Shown here: positions 7,220 to 15,267 of the stretch, one piece after another
Layout: each line of letters opens with the position of its first letter
Numbering within the stretch: the first letter of the stretch is position 1
NCBI GenBank assembly: GCA_029248185.1
Contig: JAQWJV010000012.1
Location: 1-42,708 of the forward strand
Reading direction: 5' to 3'
DNA length: 42,708 nt
Source of the DNA: Flavobacteriaceae bacterium
Lineage (GTDB): Bacteria; Bacteroidota; Bacteroidia; Flavobacteriales; Flavobacteriaceae
Made by a program: the position numbers and the translations under genes
The notes under the pieces: generated by a model
What the model was told of the DNA's origin: nothing
Database searches by the model: none
The model's input: the letters and a program-made list of their open reading frames with translations, nothing else

Positions 7220-9259
7220 TTAAAATCCAAATGATACTCCCCCAAAGAGATTCCTTACTGGGGCTGGTTCATAATGTCTGGCACCAAAAGCATTTAAACG
7301 AATATTGTCAAAGTAGGTTGCATTCAAGAGATTGTGAATCCCTCCAAAAAAGTTGAGTTGTCCCCATGAAAAATCTACTCCTTTTCGGACTTGGAAACGA
7401 AGACGTTGATAGCCTTTAACTTCAGCAGTATTTGAATTATTAGCGTAAAATTTTCCAATATGTTCGCCTGTCAATTGAAATTGCCATTCACTGGTTGTGT
7501 TATATTCGACCTGAAGAAAAGCTTGAGCATTTGGGATTCCGGGTAAGCGATTTCCCTCCCATTCCGAAGCATCCTCGTTTGCGGCATCAAAAAGATAGGT
7601 GGCTTGAGTTAAGCTGGCTTGGAATTTCCATTCCCTCCAACGGGCTTCTCCAAAAAGTTCAAGACCATAGCGTTGGGTCGCTCCTGTATTGCGATAAAAA
7701 GAACGTCCTGGAAAAGCTTCCAATTCGTAGGGTAAAATTTCGTTTGAACTTTGTATATAAAAAAGCGTCGCTTCCAGTCTAGAGTTGGCACCCAAACTTT
7801 TCCAGCCCACTTCATAATTTAAGGCACGCGAGGGATCTAAATTTAAATTAAGTCCTTCTTCGCCTGAAGGATTTGCAGAAAGTTCAGATAAAGCAGGCGT
7901 CTCAAAACTGGTTGAAAAATTAAAAAAAAGATGCTGCTTTTCCACAATTGCATAACTAATCCCAATACTTGGATTTAAAACTGAATAGGTTTGATTTTCA
8001 ACAACTGAATCTGCACCTACATTTTGGTGATCAAAACGTAAACTGGTTCGAAGCAACCATTTCTTAGACTGAATCTCATCCAAAATGTAGACCCCAAAAC
8101 TCCCAAAACGTTCTTCTTGTGAAAAGACATTTGCCCCTTGCTCCCCTTTTTGATTCAAAAAACGGTCTCTTTGATCCCTTTGAAGCGCGGTCTCTGTCCC
8201 GATTTGCCAGCGATGAACAAAATTATTCTTTTTTTCTGTGTAGGTCAGTCTACTTCCCAACCCATAATAATTGCGATATAAATCAATTATTCCTCCATTT
8301 TCAAAAGGTAATTTTCCATAAAAATCACGAAGGGAATAAAACGCATAGGTATCCCATTTCCATTGACTTCGCCAATTTTGAAGCCAACGTAAACCCAGTT
8401 TAAATTGATTGACTTGTTCAAAAGTATCATAGTCCTTATTGCGTTGTCTGGCTTGGACTCGATCGGTCAATACTTCGTCCATTGTCAATCCTCCCGCGTC
8501 TTCTGCTCTTGGACTTTGTGTATAATTCAACTGCGCTTGAAGACTTGATGTAGCACTGAATTCATGTTTTATTTTGGCATTAAAAATATTTTGCTGCAAA
8601 CCGCTAAAGGTCCGATATCCCTCTGTTTTTGTCCTGTTAAAATGAAATAAAGAGGTTGTTTTAGCTGTTTTAAAGGAAGTGCTAAGCTGATACGATTGCA
8701 AGCCAAAAGCGCCAAAAGTTGATCGAACCCGAACCGACTCTCCTTCCAAACGATCTAACGTATTTAAGTAAAGTACCCCACCGGAGGCATTTCCATATAA
8801 ACTTGCAGAGGGGCCTCTAAGGACCTCAAGATTTTGTAACAATCCCAAAGGAAGGTTATCCAATTGACCCTGTCCATCAGGAGTCGTTTCAGGAATTCCA
8901 TCTACGATTATTTTAATTCCCCGAATTCCAAAAACCGCCCGAGCCCCAAAACCACGAATAGAGATTCTCAAATCTTGAGCATAATTGTTCGCATTTAGAG
9001 AAAATAACCCTGGTACAGCTCCCAGATATTCCTGTAAAGATAACTGCTGATGTAAGGCTTGCACTTCATTTAGGTTAATAACGCTAAGCGAAAAAGGAAG
9101 CACACTTCTTGGCGTATTCAATTTCGATACCTTTAATGCAACTTCTTTTAAAGTAATTGTACTTGTAAGACTTGTATTTTGTGCACCGACAAATTCACTC
9201 ATAAAGAAGAGCACAACTAAATAAACAAAAGCCCACTTTTGCCCTAAAACAATCTTCAT
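7220..9259 (-). CDS. TonB-dependent outer-membrane receptor
   Basis: The protein (679 residues from ATG 9259) has a signal peptide (MKIVLGQKWAFVYLV...VGAQ), then a plug domain at about residues 45-150 with ISIRGFGARAVFGIRG, DGIPETTPDGQGQ and LEVLRGPSASLYGNASGG, and a beta-barrel ending in aromatic FGGVSFGF. It lacks the carboxypeptidase-like N-terminal extension of SusC proteins, and no SusD-like lipoprotein is adjacent, so it resembles iron-complex or cofactor receptors rather than glycan importers. The ligand cannot be deduced. An upstream in-frame ATG at 9298 exists, but a -7 box at 9286-9293 lies inside that extension, so 9259 is the better start. It is divergent from the small membrane protein gene at 9301, with overlapping promoters. 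Confidence 0.9.
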   Translation of the reverse strand: MKIVLGQKWAFVYLVVLFFMSEFVGAQNTSLTSTITLKEVALKVSKLNTPRSVLPFSLSVINLNEVQALHQQLSLQEYLGAVPGLFSLNANNYAQDLRISIRGFGARAVFGIRGIKIIVDGIPETTPDGQGQLDNLPLGLLQNLEVLRGPSASLYGNASGGVLYLNTLDRLEGESVRVRSTFGAFGLQSYQLSTSFKTAKTTSLFHFNRTKTEGYRTFSGLQQNIFNAKIKHEFSATSSLQAQLNYTQSPRAEDAGGLTMDEVLTDRVQARQRNKDYDTFEQVNQFKLGLRWLQNWRSQWKWDTYAFYSLRDFYGKLPFENGGIIDLYRNYYGLGSRLTYTEKKNNFVHRWQIGTETALQRDQRDRFLNQKGEQGANVFSQEERFGSFGVYILDEIQSKKWLLRTSLRFDHQNVGADSVVENQTYSVLNPSIGISYAIVEKQHLFFNFSTSFETPALSELSANPSGEEGLNLNLDPSRALNYEVGWKSLGANSRLEATLFYIQSSNEILPYELEAFPGRSFYRNTGATQRYGLELFGEARWREWKFQASLTQATYLFDAANEDASEWEGNRLPGIPNAQAFLQVEYNTTSEWQFQLTGEHIGKFYANNSNTAEVKGYQRLRFQVRKGVDFSWGQLNFFGGIHNLLNATYFDNIRLNAFGARHYEPAPVRNLFGGVSFGF

Positions 9260-9275
9260 CCTAACACCTATTTTA

Positions 9276-9283
9276 TAAATTTG
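9276..9283 (+). promoter_or_regulatory. -7 box (TAAATTTG) of the small membrane protein gene
   Basis: A perfect TAnnTTTG element ends 17 bases before ATG 9301. It lies back-to-back with the minus-strand box at 9286-9293, so the two divergent promoters probably compete for RNA polymerase. Confidence 0.55.
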
Positions 9284-9285
9284 CA

Positions 9286-9293
9286 TAAAGATA
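9286..9293 (-). promoter_or_regulatory. -7 box (TATCTTTA) of the TonB receptor gene
   Basis: TAnnTTTA on the minus strand, 26 bases before ATG 9259. It supports that start over ATG 9298. Confidence 0.5.
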
Positions 9294-9300
9294 CTCATTT

Positions 9301-9549
9301 ATGTACCTCTCTGATGCAGAAGAAATTGTTGCTTTAATTGTTGCCATTGCTATTGTAATAGGTTTTGTAGCAAGTACCTATATGGAGATTAAAAATACCA
9401 TTGCTGAGGATAAAGAAAAAAGAGCGGAAAAGCATCATAATGAAGAAAAAATCAGAACATTAATCGAATATCTCAATTCCAAAAAGAAACTTATAGATAC
9501 GCTGGAACACACCAAAAAAACCCTTAAGGACAAAGAGAATAGAAAATAA
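9301..9549 (+). CDS. Small single-pass membrane protein, function unknown
   Basis: An 82-residue protein with one membrane segment at about residues 8-28 (EEIVALIVAIAIVIGFVAS) and a charged, Lys/Glu-rich helical tail (about 30-82) likely to form a coiled coil. I do not recognise the family. A TAnnTTTG box 17 bases upstream and the start codon right after it support a real gene. The pirin gene follows after 39 bases but has its own promoter overlapping the end of this gene region. Confidence 0.65.
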   Translation: MYLSDAEEIVALIVAIAIVIGFVASTYMEIKNTIAEDKEKRAEKHHNEEKIRTLIEYLNSKKKLIDTLEHTKKTLKDKENRK

Positions 9550-9553
9550 ACAC

Positions 9554-9561
9554 TACATTTG
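9554..9561 (+). promoter_or_regulatory. -7 box (TACATTTG) of the pirin gene
   Basis: Perfect TAnnTTTG, 27 bases before ATG 9589. It overlaps the in-frame TTG at 9559, which therefore cannot be the start. Confidence 0.65.
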
Positions 9562-9588
9562 TACCTACAACAGTTGAAAATTCACAGT

Positions 9589-10299
9589 ATGAAAAAGGTG
9601 TTCCACGCCTCTTCGACCAGAGGAGAAGCAGACCATGGCTGGCTTCACGCCAAGCACTCTTTTAGTTTTGCAAATTATTTTAATCCCGAAAGGATTCAAT
9701 TTGGTGCTCTTCGGGTTTTAAATGACGACATTATTGCGCCCGGAATGGGATTTGGAACCCATCCCCACAACAATATGGAAATTATTACCATTCCATTGGT
9801 AGGTGCTTTAGAGCATAAAGACAGCATGGATAATATTGGGGTAATTGAAGCAGACGAAATTCAAGTCATGAGTGCAGGTACCGGAATCTATCATAGTGAA
9901 TACAATAAAAACAAAGATCAATCCGTACATTTATTACAGCTGTGGGTATTGCCTAATCAGCAAAATGTGACTCCTCGTTATGATCAAAAAAGTATTAAAG
10001 AATTTAAAAAGATCAATTCACTTTACGCCGTTGTAAGCCCAGATCCTGAGGGTGGTACACTCTGGATTCATCAAGATGCGTGGTTTCATTTAGGAGATTT
10101 CAATCAACAGACCACCTTAAATTACAGCCTCAATAAAAAAGGAAATGGCGTTTACGCTTTTCTGATAGAGGGCCTTGCAGAGATTGAAGGAGAACGGTTA
10201 GAAAAAAGGGATGCTATAGGATTGTGGGAAACAAATTCATTCTCCATCACTGTCGAAAAAAACACAAGAATATTACTAATTGAAGTACCTAAAGATTAA
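9589..10299 (+). CDS. Pirin family protein (YhaK/YhhW-like cupin)
   Basis: The 236-residue protein begins MKKVFHASSTRGEADHGWL and carries the bicupin pirin signature. The four metal-binding residues are present in the N-terminal cupin: His58 and His60 (GTHPHNNME), His102 and Glu104 (YHSEYN). Bacterial pirins are cytoplasmic iron or other metal proteins; some have quercetin 2,3-dioxygenase activity, but the physiological role is mostly unknown, so substrate is left open. ATG 9589 is chosen because a TACATTTG promoter lies at 9554-9561. A 46-residue frame follows after 10 bases and is probably co-transcribed. Confidence 0.9.
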   Translation: MKKVFHASSTRGEADHGWLHAKHSFSFANYFNPERIQFGALRVLNDDIIAPGMGFGTHPHNNMEIITIPLVGALEHKDSMDNIGVIEADEIQVMSAGTGIYHSEYNKNKDQSVHLLQLWVLPNQQNVTPRYDQKSIKEFKKINSLYAVVSPDPEGGTLWIHQDAWFHLGDFNQQTTLNYSLNKKGNGVYAFLIEGLAEIEGERLEKRDAIGLWETNSFSITVEKNTRILLIEVPKD

Positions 10300-10309
10300 A
10301 CATAAATAG

Positions 10310-10450
10310 ATGAAAGAACCCTCTGCCAAAGAAGTTTTGGTTTTATTAGAAAATAAAATTAATACAGGACAATACAATGACAGCGTTCACAAAATAAAGT
10401 TGATAACGGCTCATGAGGTCATTAAAAAAATCTTAGAAAACGAGTATTAA
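10310..10450 (+). CDS. Small hypothetical protein (46 residues)
   Basis: ATG at 10310 opens a 46-codon frame ending TAA at 10448-10450, ten bases after the pirin stop and one base before the convergent GH16 stop. The product begins MKEPSAKEVLVLLENKINTG and looks soluble, helical and charged. It fills the gap between two genes exactly, as real genes do in this compact region. Family not recognised. Confidence 0.5.
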   Translation: MKEPSAKEVLVLLENKINTGQYNDSVHKIKLITAHEVIKKILENEY

Positions 10451-10451
10451 T

Positions 10452-11276
10452 TTATTGGTATACGCGAACATAATCGATCAAATACTCCTTTGGAAATTCT
10501 ACCTCAGTTCCAACTGATCCCCCAAAGTTTCCTCCCACAGCAAGATTTAACAACAAAAAGAAAGGTTTGTTAAAAGGCCATGTTTCAGCAGTTTGTGATT
10601 GAACGGAGTATTGATAAACCCTGTTTTCATCCAAATAGAAGTCAATGTAAGTCTCGGTCCAATCTATTGCAAAGACGTGAAAATCGTCTTCAATATTTGG
10701 AACGGGAGTTATCTGGGTATTGACCGTATTCCCATGGCTGCTTCGTGTATGAACTGAAGTAAAGACTTGCCCTGGATTTCTCCCTACATATTCCATGATA
10801 TCAATCTCACCACAATCAGGCCACGAATTGGTATCGATATCCGCTCCTAAAGCCCAAAAGGCGGGCCAAAGACCTGCGCCTGTAGGAACCTTTACTCGTG
10901 TTTCTATCCTTCCGTAGGTAAATTCCTGCTTCCCTTTTGTTAAAATTCTTGTTGAGCTATAATTTCCTTCTTTTTTAGCTGTAATAATTAATAAGCCATC
11001 TTCAAGACGATGATTGCGGTCGGTATAAGATTGCAGTTCATTATTTCCCCAGCCACATAAATTGGGGCAGCCATCGCCTAATTCAAAACTCCAATTATTT
11101 AAATCCAGAGTAGATCCATCAAATTCATCTGCCCAAACTAAAACCCTTTCTCCCGATCCCTTTTCAGGGGTATCTTCAGTTAAAGATTCATCATTAATAC
11201 TTTGAGTATTGGATCCATCTGACTGGCAAGAAAACAATAAAAAAGAGAGTGAAAAAAGGAGGAGGGGATTTTTCAT
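10452..11276 (-). CDS. Glycoside hydrolase family 16, laminarinase-type beta-glucanase (lipoprotein)
   Basis: The 274-residue protein has a lipoprotein signal (SFLLFSCQSDG, Cys17), a short Ser/Thr/Glu linker to about residue 43 and a single GH16 domain to the C-terminus (ending DYVRVYQ). The catalytic motif is EIDIMEY with nucleophile Glu157, Asp159 and acid/base Glu162. WADEFDGSTLDLNNW, GWGNNELQSY and GRIETRVKVP...WPAFWALG are typical of the GH16_3 endo-beta-1,3-glucanase (laminarinase) subgroup. It would cut algal laminarin or similar glucans at the cell surface or periplasm. It stands alone, without SusC/SusD partners. Its promoter forms half of an inverted repeat shared with the nucleoside transporter gene. 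Confidence 0.9.
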   Translation of the reverse strand: MKNPLLLFSLSFLLFSCQSDGSNTQSINDESLTEDTPEKGSGERVLVWADEFDGSTLDLNNWSFELGDGCPNLCGWGNNELQSYTDRNHRLEDGLLIITAKKEGNYSSTRILTKGKQEFTYGRIETRVKVPTGAGLWPAFWALGADIDTNSWPDCGEIDIMEYVGRNPGQVFTSVHTRSSHGNTVNTQITPVPNIEDDFHVFAIDWTETYIDFYLDENRVYQYSVQSQTAETWPFNKPFFLLLNLAVGGNFGGSVGTEVEFPKEYLIDYVRVYQ

Positions 11277-11296
11277 GTCATTTTGAATTTAAGCCA

Positions 11297-11322
11297 TAAA
11301 GATAATTGAATTGTTATCTTTA
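11297..11322. promoter_or_regulatory. Mirror-image divergent promoters (inverted repeat)
   Basis: TAAAGATAA (11297-11305) and TTATCTTTA (11314-11322) form a perfect 9-bp inverted repeat with an 8-base spacer. Each arm contains a TATCTTTA -7 box, one reading left to the GH16 gene (start 11276), one right to the nucleoside transporter gene (start 11333). Confidence 0.6.
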
Positions 11323-11332
11323 ACTCAAATAA

Positions 11333-12661
11333 ATGATACAAATGGATTTAATTCCAAGTGCAGGTCTTTCCATTATGTCCTTAGTCCGAGGTTTCATTGG
11401 TATGGGCGTTCTTCTATTGATCGCGGTACTTTTGAGTAATAATAGACGACAAATTGCTTGGAAAACTGTTGGTGTAGGACTCTTAATTCAGATTCTCATA
11501 GCCATTGGTGTAATGAAAATTGGATTCATAAAAAGTGTTTTTGAAACCCTTGGAAATTTTTTTGTCAAAATACTGGAATATACCGGGGAAGGAACAAAAA
11601 TGTTACTTGGCGAATTCGGAAATGTTGAAACCTATGGGTTTATCTTTGTTTTTCAAGCGCTTCCCGTCATTATATTCTTTTCTGCCCTCAGCTCCATTTT
11701 ATATTATTTTGGAGTGATTCAAAAGATTGTGGGTTTACTCGCCCGTGCATTAACTAAACTTTTCAAAATCTCTGGAGCTGAAAGTCTCTCTGTTGCAGGC
11801 AACATCTTTCTGGGTCAAACAGAGGCGCCCTTATTAATTAAAGCCTATTTAGAAAAAATGAACCGTTCCGAGATTTTCCTCCTTATGGTGGGGGGAATGG
11901 CTACAGTTGCTGGAAGTGTATTGGGTGCTTATATCGGATTTTTAGGCGGAGATGATCCTGTTCAACGCTTGGAGTTTGCAAAAAGTTTATTGGCAGCCTC
12001 AGTAATGGCTGCTCCCGGGGCCGTTGTTATTGCAAAAATAATATATCCCCAAACAGAAGAAATTTCTACTCAAGTAAAAATCTCTCACGATAAAATTGGA
12101 GAAAATTTCCTTTCAGCAATCTCCATGGGTACGGGAGAAGGAATAAAAATGGCTGTTAATGTTGCTGCGATGTTGCTGGTTTTTATTGCCCTTATTGCAT
12201 TAGTAAATAATCTCTTTAGTGGTGTGGGTGATCTTTTAGGTTTAAATTTATGGGTGGCAAATAATACTGTTTATGATCATTTTTCAATTGAATTTGTATT
12301 GGGTTATCTTTTTGCTCCACTCATGTGGCTCCTTGGAGTGGCACAAGAAGACATGACCCTTATGGGACAACTACTTGGAATAAAAATTGTAGCTAGTGAA
12401 TTTGTTGGTTATACCCAATTAGTCGAGTTAAAAAATAGTATGAGTAGTCTTCACTTCACCTATCAAAAATCTGTTGTAATGGCAACCTATATGCTCTGTG
12501 GATTTGCCAATTTTGCATCCATAGGAATACAGGTTGGAGGCATTGGAATTATCGCTCCAAAAACGCGTAAAATGTTAACTGAACTTGGTTTTAAAGCCAT
12601 GATTGCCGGTTCTTTAGTCTCTTTAATGTCGGCTACTATCGCAGGTGTTATTTTAGGTTAA
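11333..12661 (+). CDS. Concentrative nucleoside transporter (NupC/CNT family)
   Basis: The 442-residue membrane protein has the CNT architecture: three N-terminal helices, then the core with GQTEAPLLIKAYL, GGMATVAGSVLGAYI, MGTGEGIKMAVNVAA and CGFANFASIGIQVGGIG, all characteristic substrate- and ion-binding stretches. It imports nucleosides with Na+ or H+ across the inner membrane. Start may be ATG 11333 or ATG 11342 (MDLIPSAG); the latter leaves a more normal leader after the -7 box ending at 11322. Its stop TAA shares bases with the stop of the convergent symporter gene (12658-12661). Confidence 0.92.
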   Translation: MIQMDLIPSAGLSIMSLVRGFIGMGVLLLIAVLLSNNRRQIAWKTVGVGLLIQILIAIGVMKIGFIKSVFETLGNFFVKILEYTGEGTKMLLGEFGNVETYGFIFVFQALPVIIFFSALSSILYYFGVIQKIVGLLARALTKLFKISGAESLSVAGNIFLGQTEAPLLIKAYLEKMNRSEIFLLMVGGMATVAGSVLGAYIGFLGGDDPVQRLEFAKSLLAASVMAAPGAVVIAKIIYPQTEEISTQVKISHDKIGENFLSAISMGTGEGIKMAVNVAAMLLVFIALIALVNNLFSGVGDLLGLNLWVANNTVYDHFSIEFVLGYLFAPLMWLLGVAQEDMTLMGQLLGIKIVASEFVGYTQLVELKNSMSSLHFTYQKSVVMATYMLCGFANFASIGIQVGGIGIIAPKTRKMLTELGFKAMIAGSLVSLMSATIAGVILG

Positions 12662-14466
12662 AGCACTGTTGCTTTCACTTTTTTCCAAATTTTAACCAAG
12701 AAATAAGCAGAAACCACTGCCAATCCCGTCAGTGGAAACGCTAATTGATAATCCCCATATATATAATATCCTGTGGCAAACATCGTACTGTAAATCATAA
12801 AACAACCCAATAACATGGCGATAATACCTGAAGGAACACTCCAGCCCTCATCTCCATCTTCCAGCTGTATAGATTCCGCTTTGGAGTCTTTAATCACTTT
12901 AGCCCAGCCTGGACCTCCCGGTTGTGTTTTTTTATAAAAAGAACGCAAAACAGACTGATCTTCCGATGGCGTTACATAAGTAGCCAAGAGCCACAAACTC
13001 GTGGTGACAAAAACTACAAAAGGAAATTCTGCCCAAGTTGGTAAAATACCTTCTGAACCAAAAAGGGAGGCTTTAATTGTGGGAATGGTTAGTAATAAAG
13101 AAACCACACCAGAAGCTACCATGGCTGTTATTTCACTCCAAGCATTGATCCGCCACCAAAACCATCTTAGAATAAAAATAAGTCCTGTCCCAGCTCCAAA
13201 CACTAACAACAAATTAAACAACTGCATTGCGTTTTGTAATAATAGAGCCAACAGTGTACTCAATACCATGAGGACTACCGTTGAAATTCTACCTACTGCA
13301 ACCAAGCGTTTTTGTGAGGCATCGGGATTGATTTGTGTTTTGTAAAAATCATATACAATATAAGAGGACCCCCAATTGAGTTGTGTTGATATGGTACTCA
13401 TATAGGCTGAAATAAGCGAGGCTAAAACAAGCCCTAGTAGACCTGTAGGAAGTTTTGTCAACATCGCAGGATACGCTAAATCATGCCCTAGTTTATCTGG
13501 AGTGATATTTGGAAATGCTGACTGAAGACTAGCCAAGTCAGGGAAAACAACCAAGGAGGCTAAGGCAACTAAAATCCAAGGCCATGGGCGTAAAGCATAG
13601 TGCATAATATTAAAGAAAAATGTGGCTCCAATGGCATGGTTTTCATCTTTTGCTGCAAGCATTCTTTGGGCAATATATCCCCCACCACCGGGTTCCGCTC
13701 CTGGATACCATGAGCTCCACCACTGTACCGCCAAAGGAATAATCAAGAGCGTAATTAAAGCTTCTCGATTACCAAAATCGGGAAGAATATTTATTTTTCC
13801 TGCAACATTTTCGTTAGCCAAAAGGGCTTGAATTCCTCCTACTTCAGGCATATTAACCAAATAATAGGCAGCCCCTATTGCCCCACCCATTGCAACAAAA
13901 AATAAAATAACATCTGTGTAGACTACCCCCTTAAAACCTCCAATGGCACTGAAAGTTACCGTAACTAATCCTGCCGTTATAACGGTTTGCCAAGGCTCTA
14001 GCCCTAGCATAATTCCACCTATTTTGATTGCTGCAAGTGTTACCGCAGACATCGTAATAACATTAAAAACAATTCCTAAATAAATTGACCTAAACTGACG
14101 TAAGAAGCGCGCTGGTTTTCCACCATAACGCAATTCATAAAACTCAAGGTCTGTATTTACATTCGATTTACGCCATAATTTTGCATAGACAAATACAGTC
14201 AGTAAGCCTGTAATCAGAAAAGCCCACCAAACCCAGTTTCCTGAGACCCCATTGGTTCGAACAATATCCGTAACTAAATTAGGAGTGTCTGTAGAAAAAG
14301 TAGTTGCTACCATAGAAAGACCCAATAACCACCAAGGCATACTTCGCCCCGATAAGAAAAAATCATTGGCACTTTTTCCAGAGGTTTTGGACACATAAAT
14401 TCCAATGCCTAAGGAAACCGCAAAAAATAAAAATATTATAATCCAATCTATCGTAGTAATTTGCAT
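12658..14466 (-). CDS. Sodium:solute symporter family transporter (SSS)
   Basis: About 602 residues with 13 or more membrane segments. It starts MQITTIDWIIIFLFFAVSLGIG and has family hallmarks: SGKSANDFFLSGRSMPWWLLGLSMVATTFSTDTP in the first helices, and GGFKGVVYTDV and LASLISAYMSTISTQLNWGSSY later. It is a Na+-coupled importer in the inner membrane; the substrate (sugar, organic acid or other solute) cannot be read from sequence. An in-frame ATG at 14511 exists, but a TACCTTTA -7 box at 14491-14498 lies inside that extension, so ATG 14466 is preferred. The C-terminal region carries an extra cytosolic loop (about residues 490-550) and further helices, normal for longer bacterial members. Neighbouring transporters and hydrolases suggest a scavenging role. 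Confidence 0.9.
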   Translation of the reverse strand: MQITTIDWIIIFLFFAVSLGIGIYVSKTSGKSANDFFLSGRSMPWWLLGLSMVATTFSTDTPNLVTDIVRTNGVSGNWVWWAFLITGLLTVFVYAKLWRKSNVNTDLEFYELRYGGKPARFLRQFRSIYLGIVFNVITMSAVTLAAIKIGGIMLGLEPWQTVITAGLVTVTFSAIGGFKGVVYTDVILFFVAMGGAIGAAYYLVNMPEVGGIQALLANENVAGKINILPDFGNREALITLLIIPLAVQWWSSWYPGAEPGGGGYIAQRMLAAKDENHAIGATFFFNIMHYALRPWPWILVALASLVVFPDLASLQSAFPNITPDKLGHDLAYPAMLTKLPTGLLGLVLASLISAYMSTISTQLNWGSSYIVYDFYKTQINPDASQKRLVAVGRISTVVLMVLSTLLALLLQNAMQLFNLLLVFGAGTGLIFILRWFWWRINAWSEITAMVASGVVSLLLTIPTIKASLFGSEGILPTWAEFPFVVFVTTSLWLLATYVTPSEDQSVLRSFYKKTQPGGPGWAKVIKDSKAESIQLEDGDEGWSVPSGIIAMLLGCFMIYSTMFATGYYIYGDYQLAFPLTGLAVVSAYFLVKIWKKVKATVL

Positions 14467-14490
14467 CTGTAAATTCTTAAGGTTTCGCTT

Positions 14491-14498
14491 TAAAGGTA
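14491..14498 (-). promoter_or_regulatory. -7 box (TACCTTTA) of the SSS symporter gene
   Basis: TAnnTTTA on the minus strand 24 bases before ATG 14466. It settles the start of the symporter against ATG 14511. Confidence 0.5.
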
Positions 14499-14562
14499 AA
14501 TAAAAATCCATTTTATCCTATAAATTGTTGTTAAATCCCTTGAGAATGAACTTATTTCCTGC

Positions 14563-14570
14563 TAGGTTTG
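14563..14570 (+). promoter_or_regulatory. -7 box (TAGGTTTG) of the exported hypothetical gene
   Basis: Perfect TAnnTTTG 24 bases before ATG 14595, excluding the earlier in-frame TTG at 14568. Confidence 0.6.
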
Positions 14571-14594
14571 TCTTATTATGTTATTCAATGGATT

Positions 14595-15266
14595 ATGATT
14601 CGTTTAAAACGGTTTGTTTTTATCGTATTCTTCTTCCTCCCTTTCGGTCGAATTTGGGGGCAAACTTCTGTTGAAACAAGCGAAAAGCCAAAAATAGTAA
14701 TTCCACCTCCGGAAAATAAAGGACCAAGCCTTTTGCAGCCCAAACAAAAAAAAGAATTTCTTTCTGAAGATTTTTTTAATCCTACCCTTGAATTTAAGGA
14801 TCCTAAAAGTGATCTCAACAACCCCCCCATTAATTTTGGGAAAAGCGAACAATTTCTAGATGCTGGAAAGCGGTATTTAAATCGCTTAAATAAAAGTAAC
14901 GAAAAAGAAAAAAATCCCAACCAATTTAAAACAGATCAATATTTAGGCGATTTTAAAAACAATGGTCGTTTTGTTCAAATTGCCGTGCGTGATCATGAAT
15001 CCCCTGATGGGGATTTAATCCGTATTATGTTGAATGATAAAGAAGTGGTTCCGCGCGTCCTTCTTTTGGAACGTTTCAGAAGCATCTCGATTGACCTGGT
15101 AATGGGCTTTAATAAAATAGATTTTGTCGCATTAAATCAGGGAACTTCAGGACCCAATACCGCAGAAGTTCGAGTTTTTGATGATGAAGGGAACTTGGTG
15201 GGTGCCAATCGATGGAATTTAGCCACTGGAGTAAAAGCTACTTATATTATCGTCAAAGAAAAATAG
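14595..15266 (+). CDS. Exported hypothetical protein
   Basis: A 223-residue protein starting MIRLKRFVFIVFFFLPFGRIWG, a clear signal peptide. The first half of the mature part (about 25-115) is low complexity, rich in Pro, Lys, Asn and Glu. The second half (about 118-223) looks like a compact beta domain (GDFKNNGRFVQIAVRDHESPDGD, MLNDKEVVPRVLLLE, AEVRVFDDEGNLV, ATYIIVKEK). I recognise no named domain. It is probably periplasmic. The start is fixed by the -7 box at 14563-14570, and the gene ends one base from the convergent aminotransferase gene. Confidence 0.75.
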   Translation: MIRLKRFVFIVFFFLPFGRIWGQTSVETSEKPKIVIPPPENKGPSLLQPKQKKEFLSEDFFNPTLEFKDPKSDLNNPPINFGKSEQFLDAGKRYLNRLNKSNEKEKNPNQFKTDQYLGDFKNNGRFVQIAVRDHESPDGDLIRIMLNDKEVVPRVLLLERFRSISIDLVMGFNKIDFVALNQGTSGPNTAEVRVFDDEGNLVGANRWNLATGVKATYIIVKEK

Positions 15267-15267
15267 C

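Noticed and set aside
7220-9259. SusC-type glycan importer identity for the TonB receptor.
   Set aside because: No carboxypeptidase-like N-terminal domain and no SusD gene beside it.
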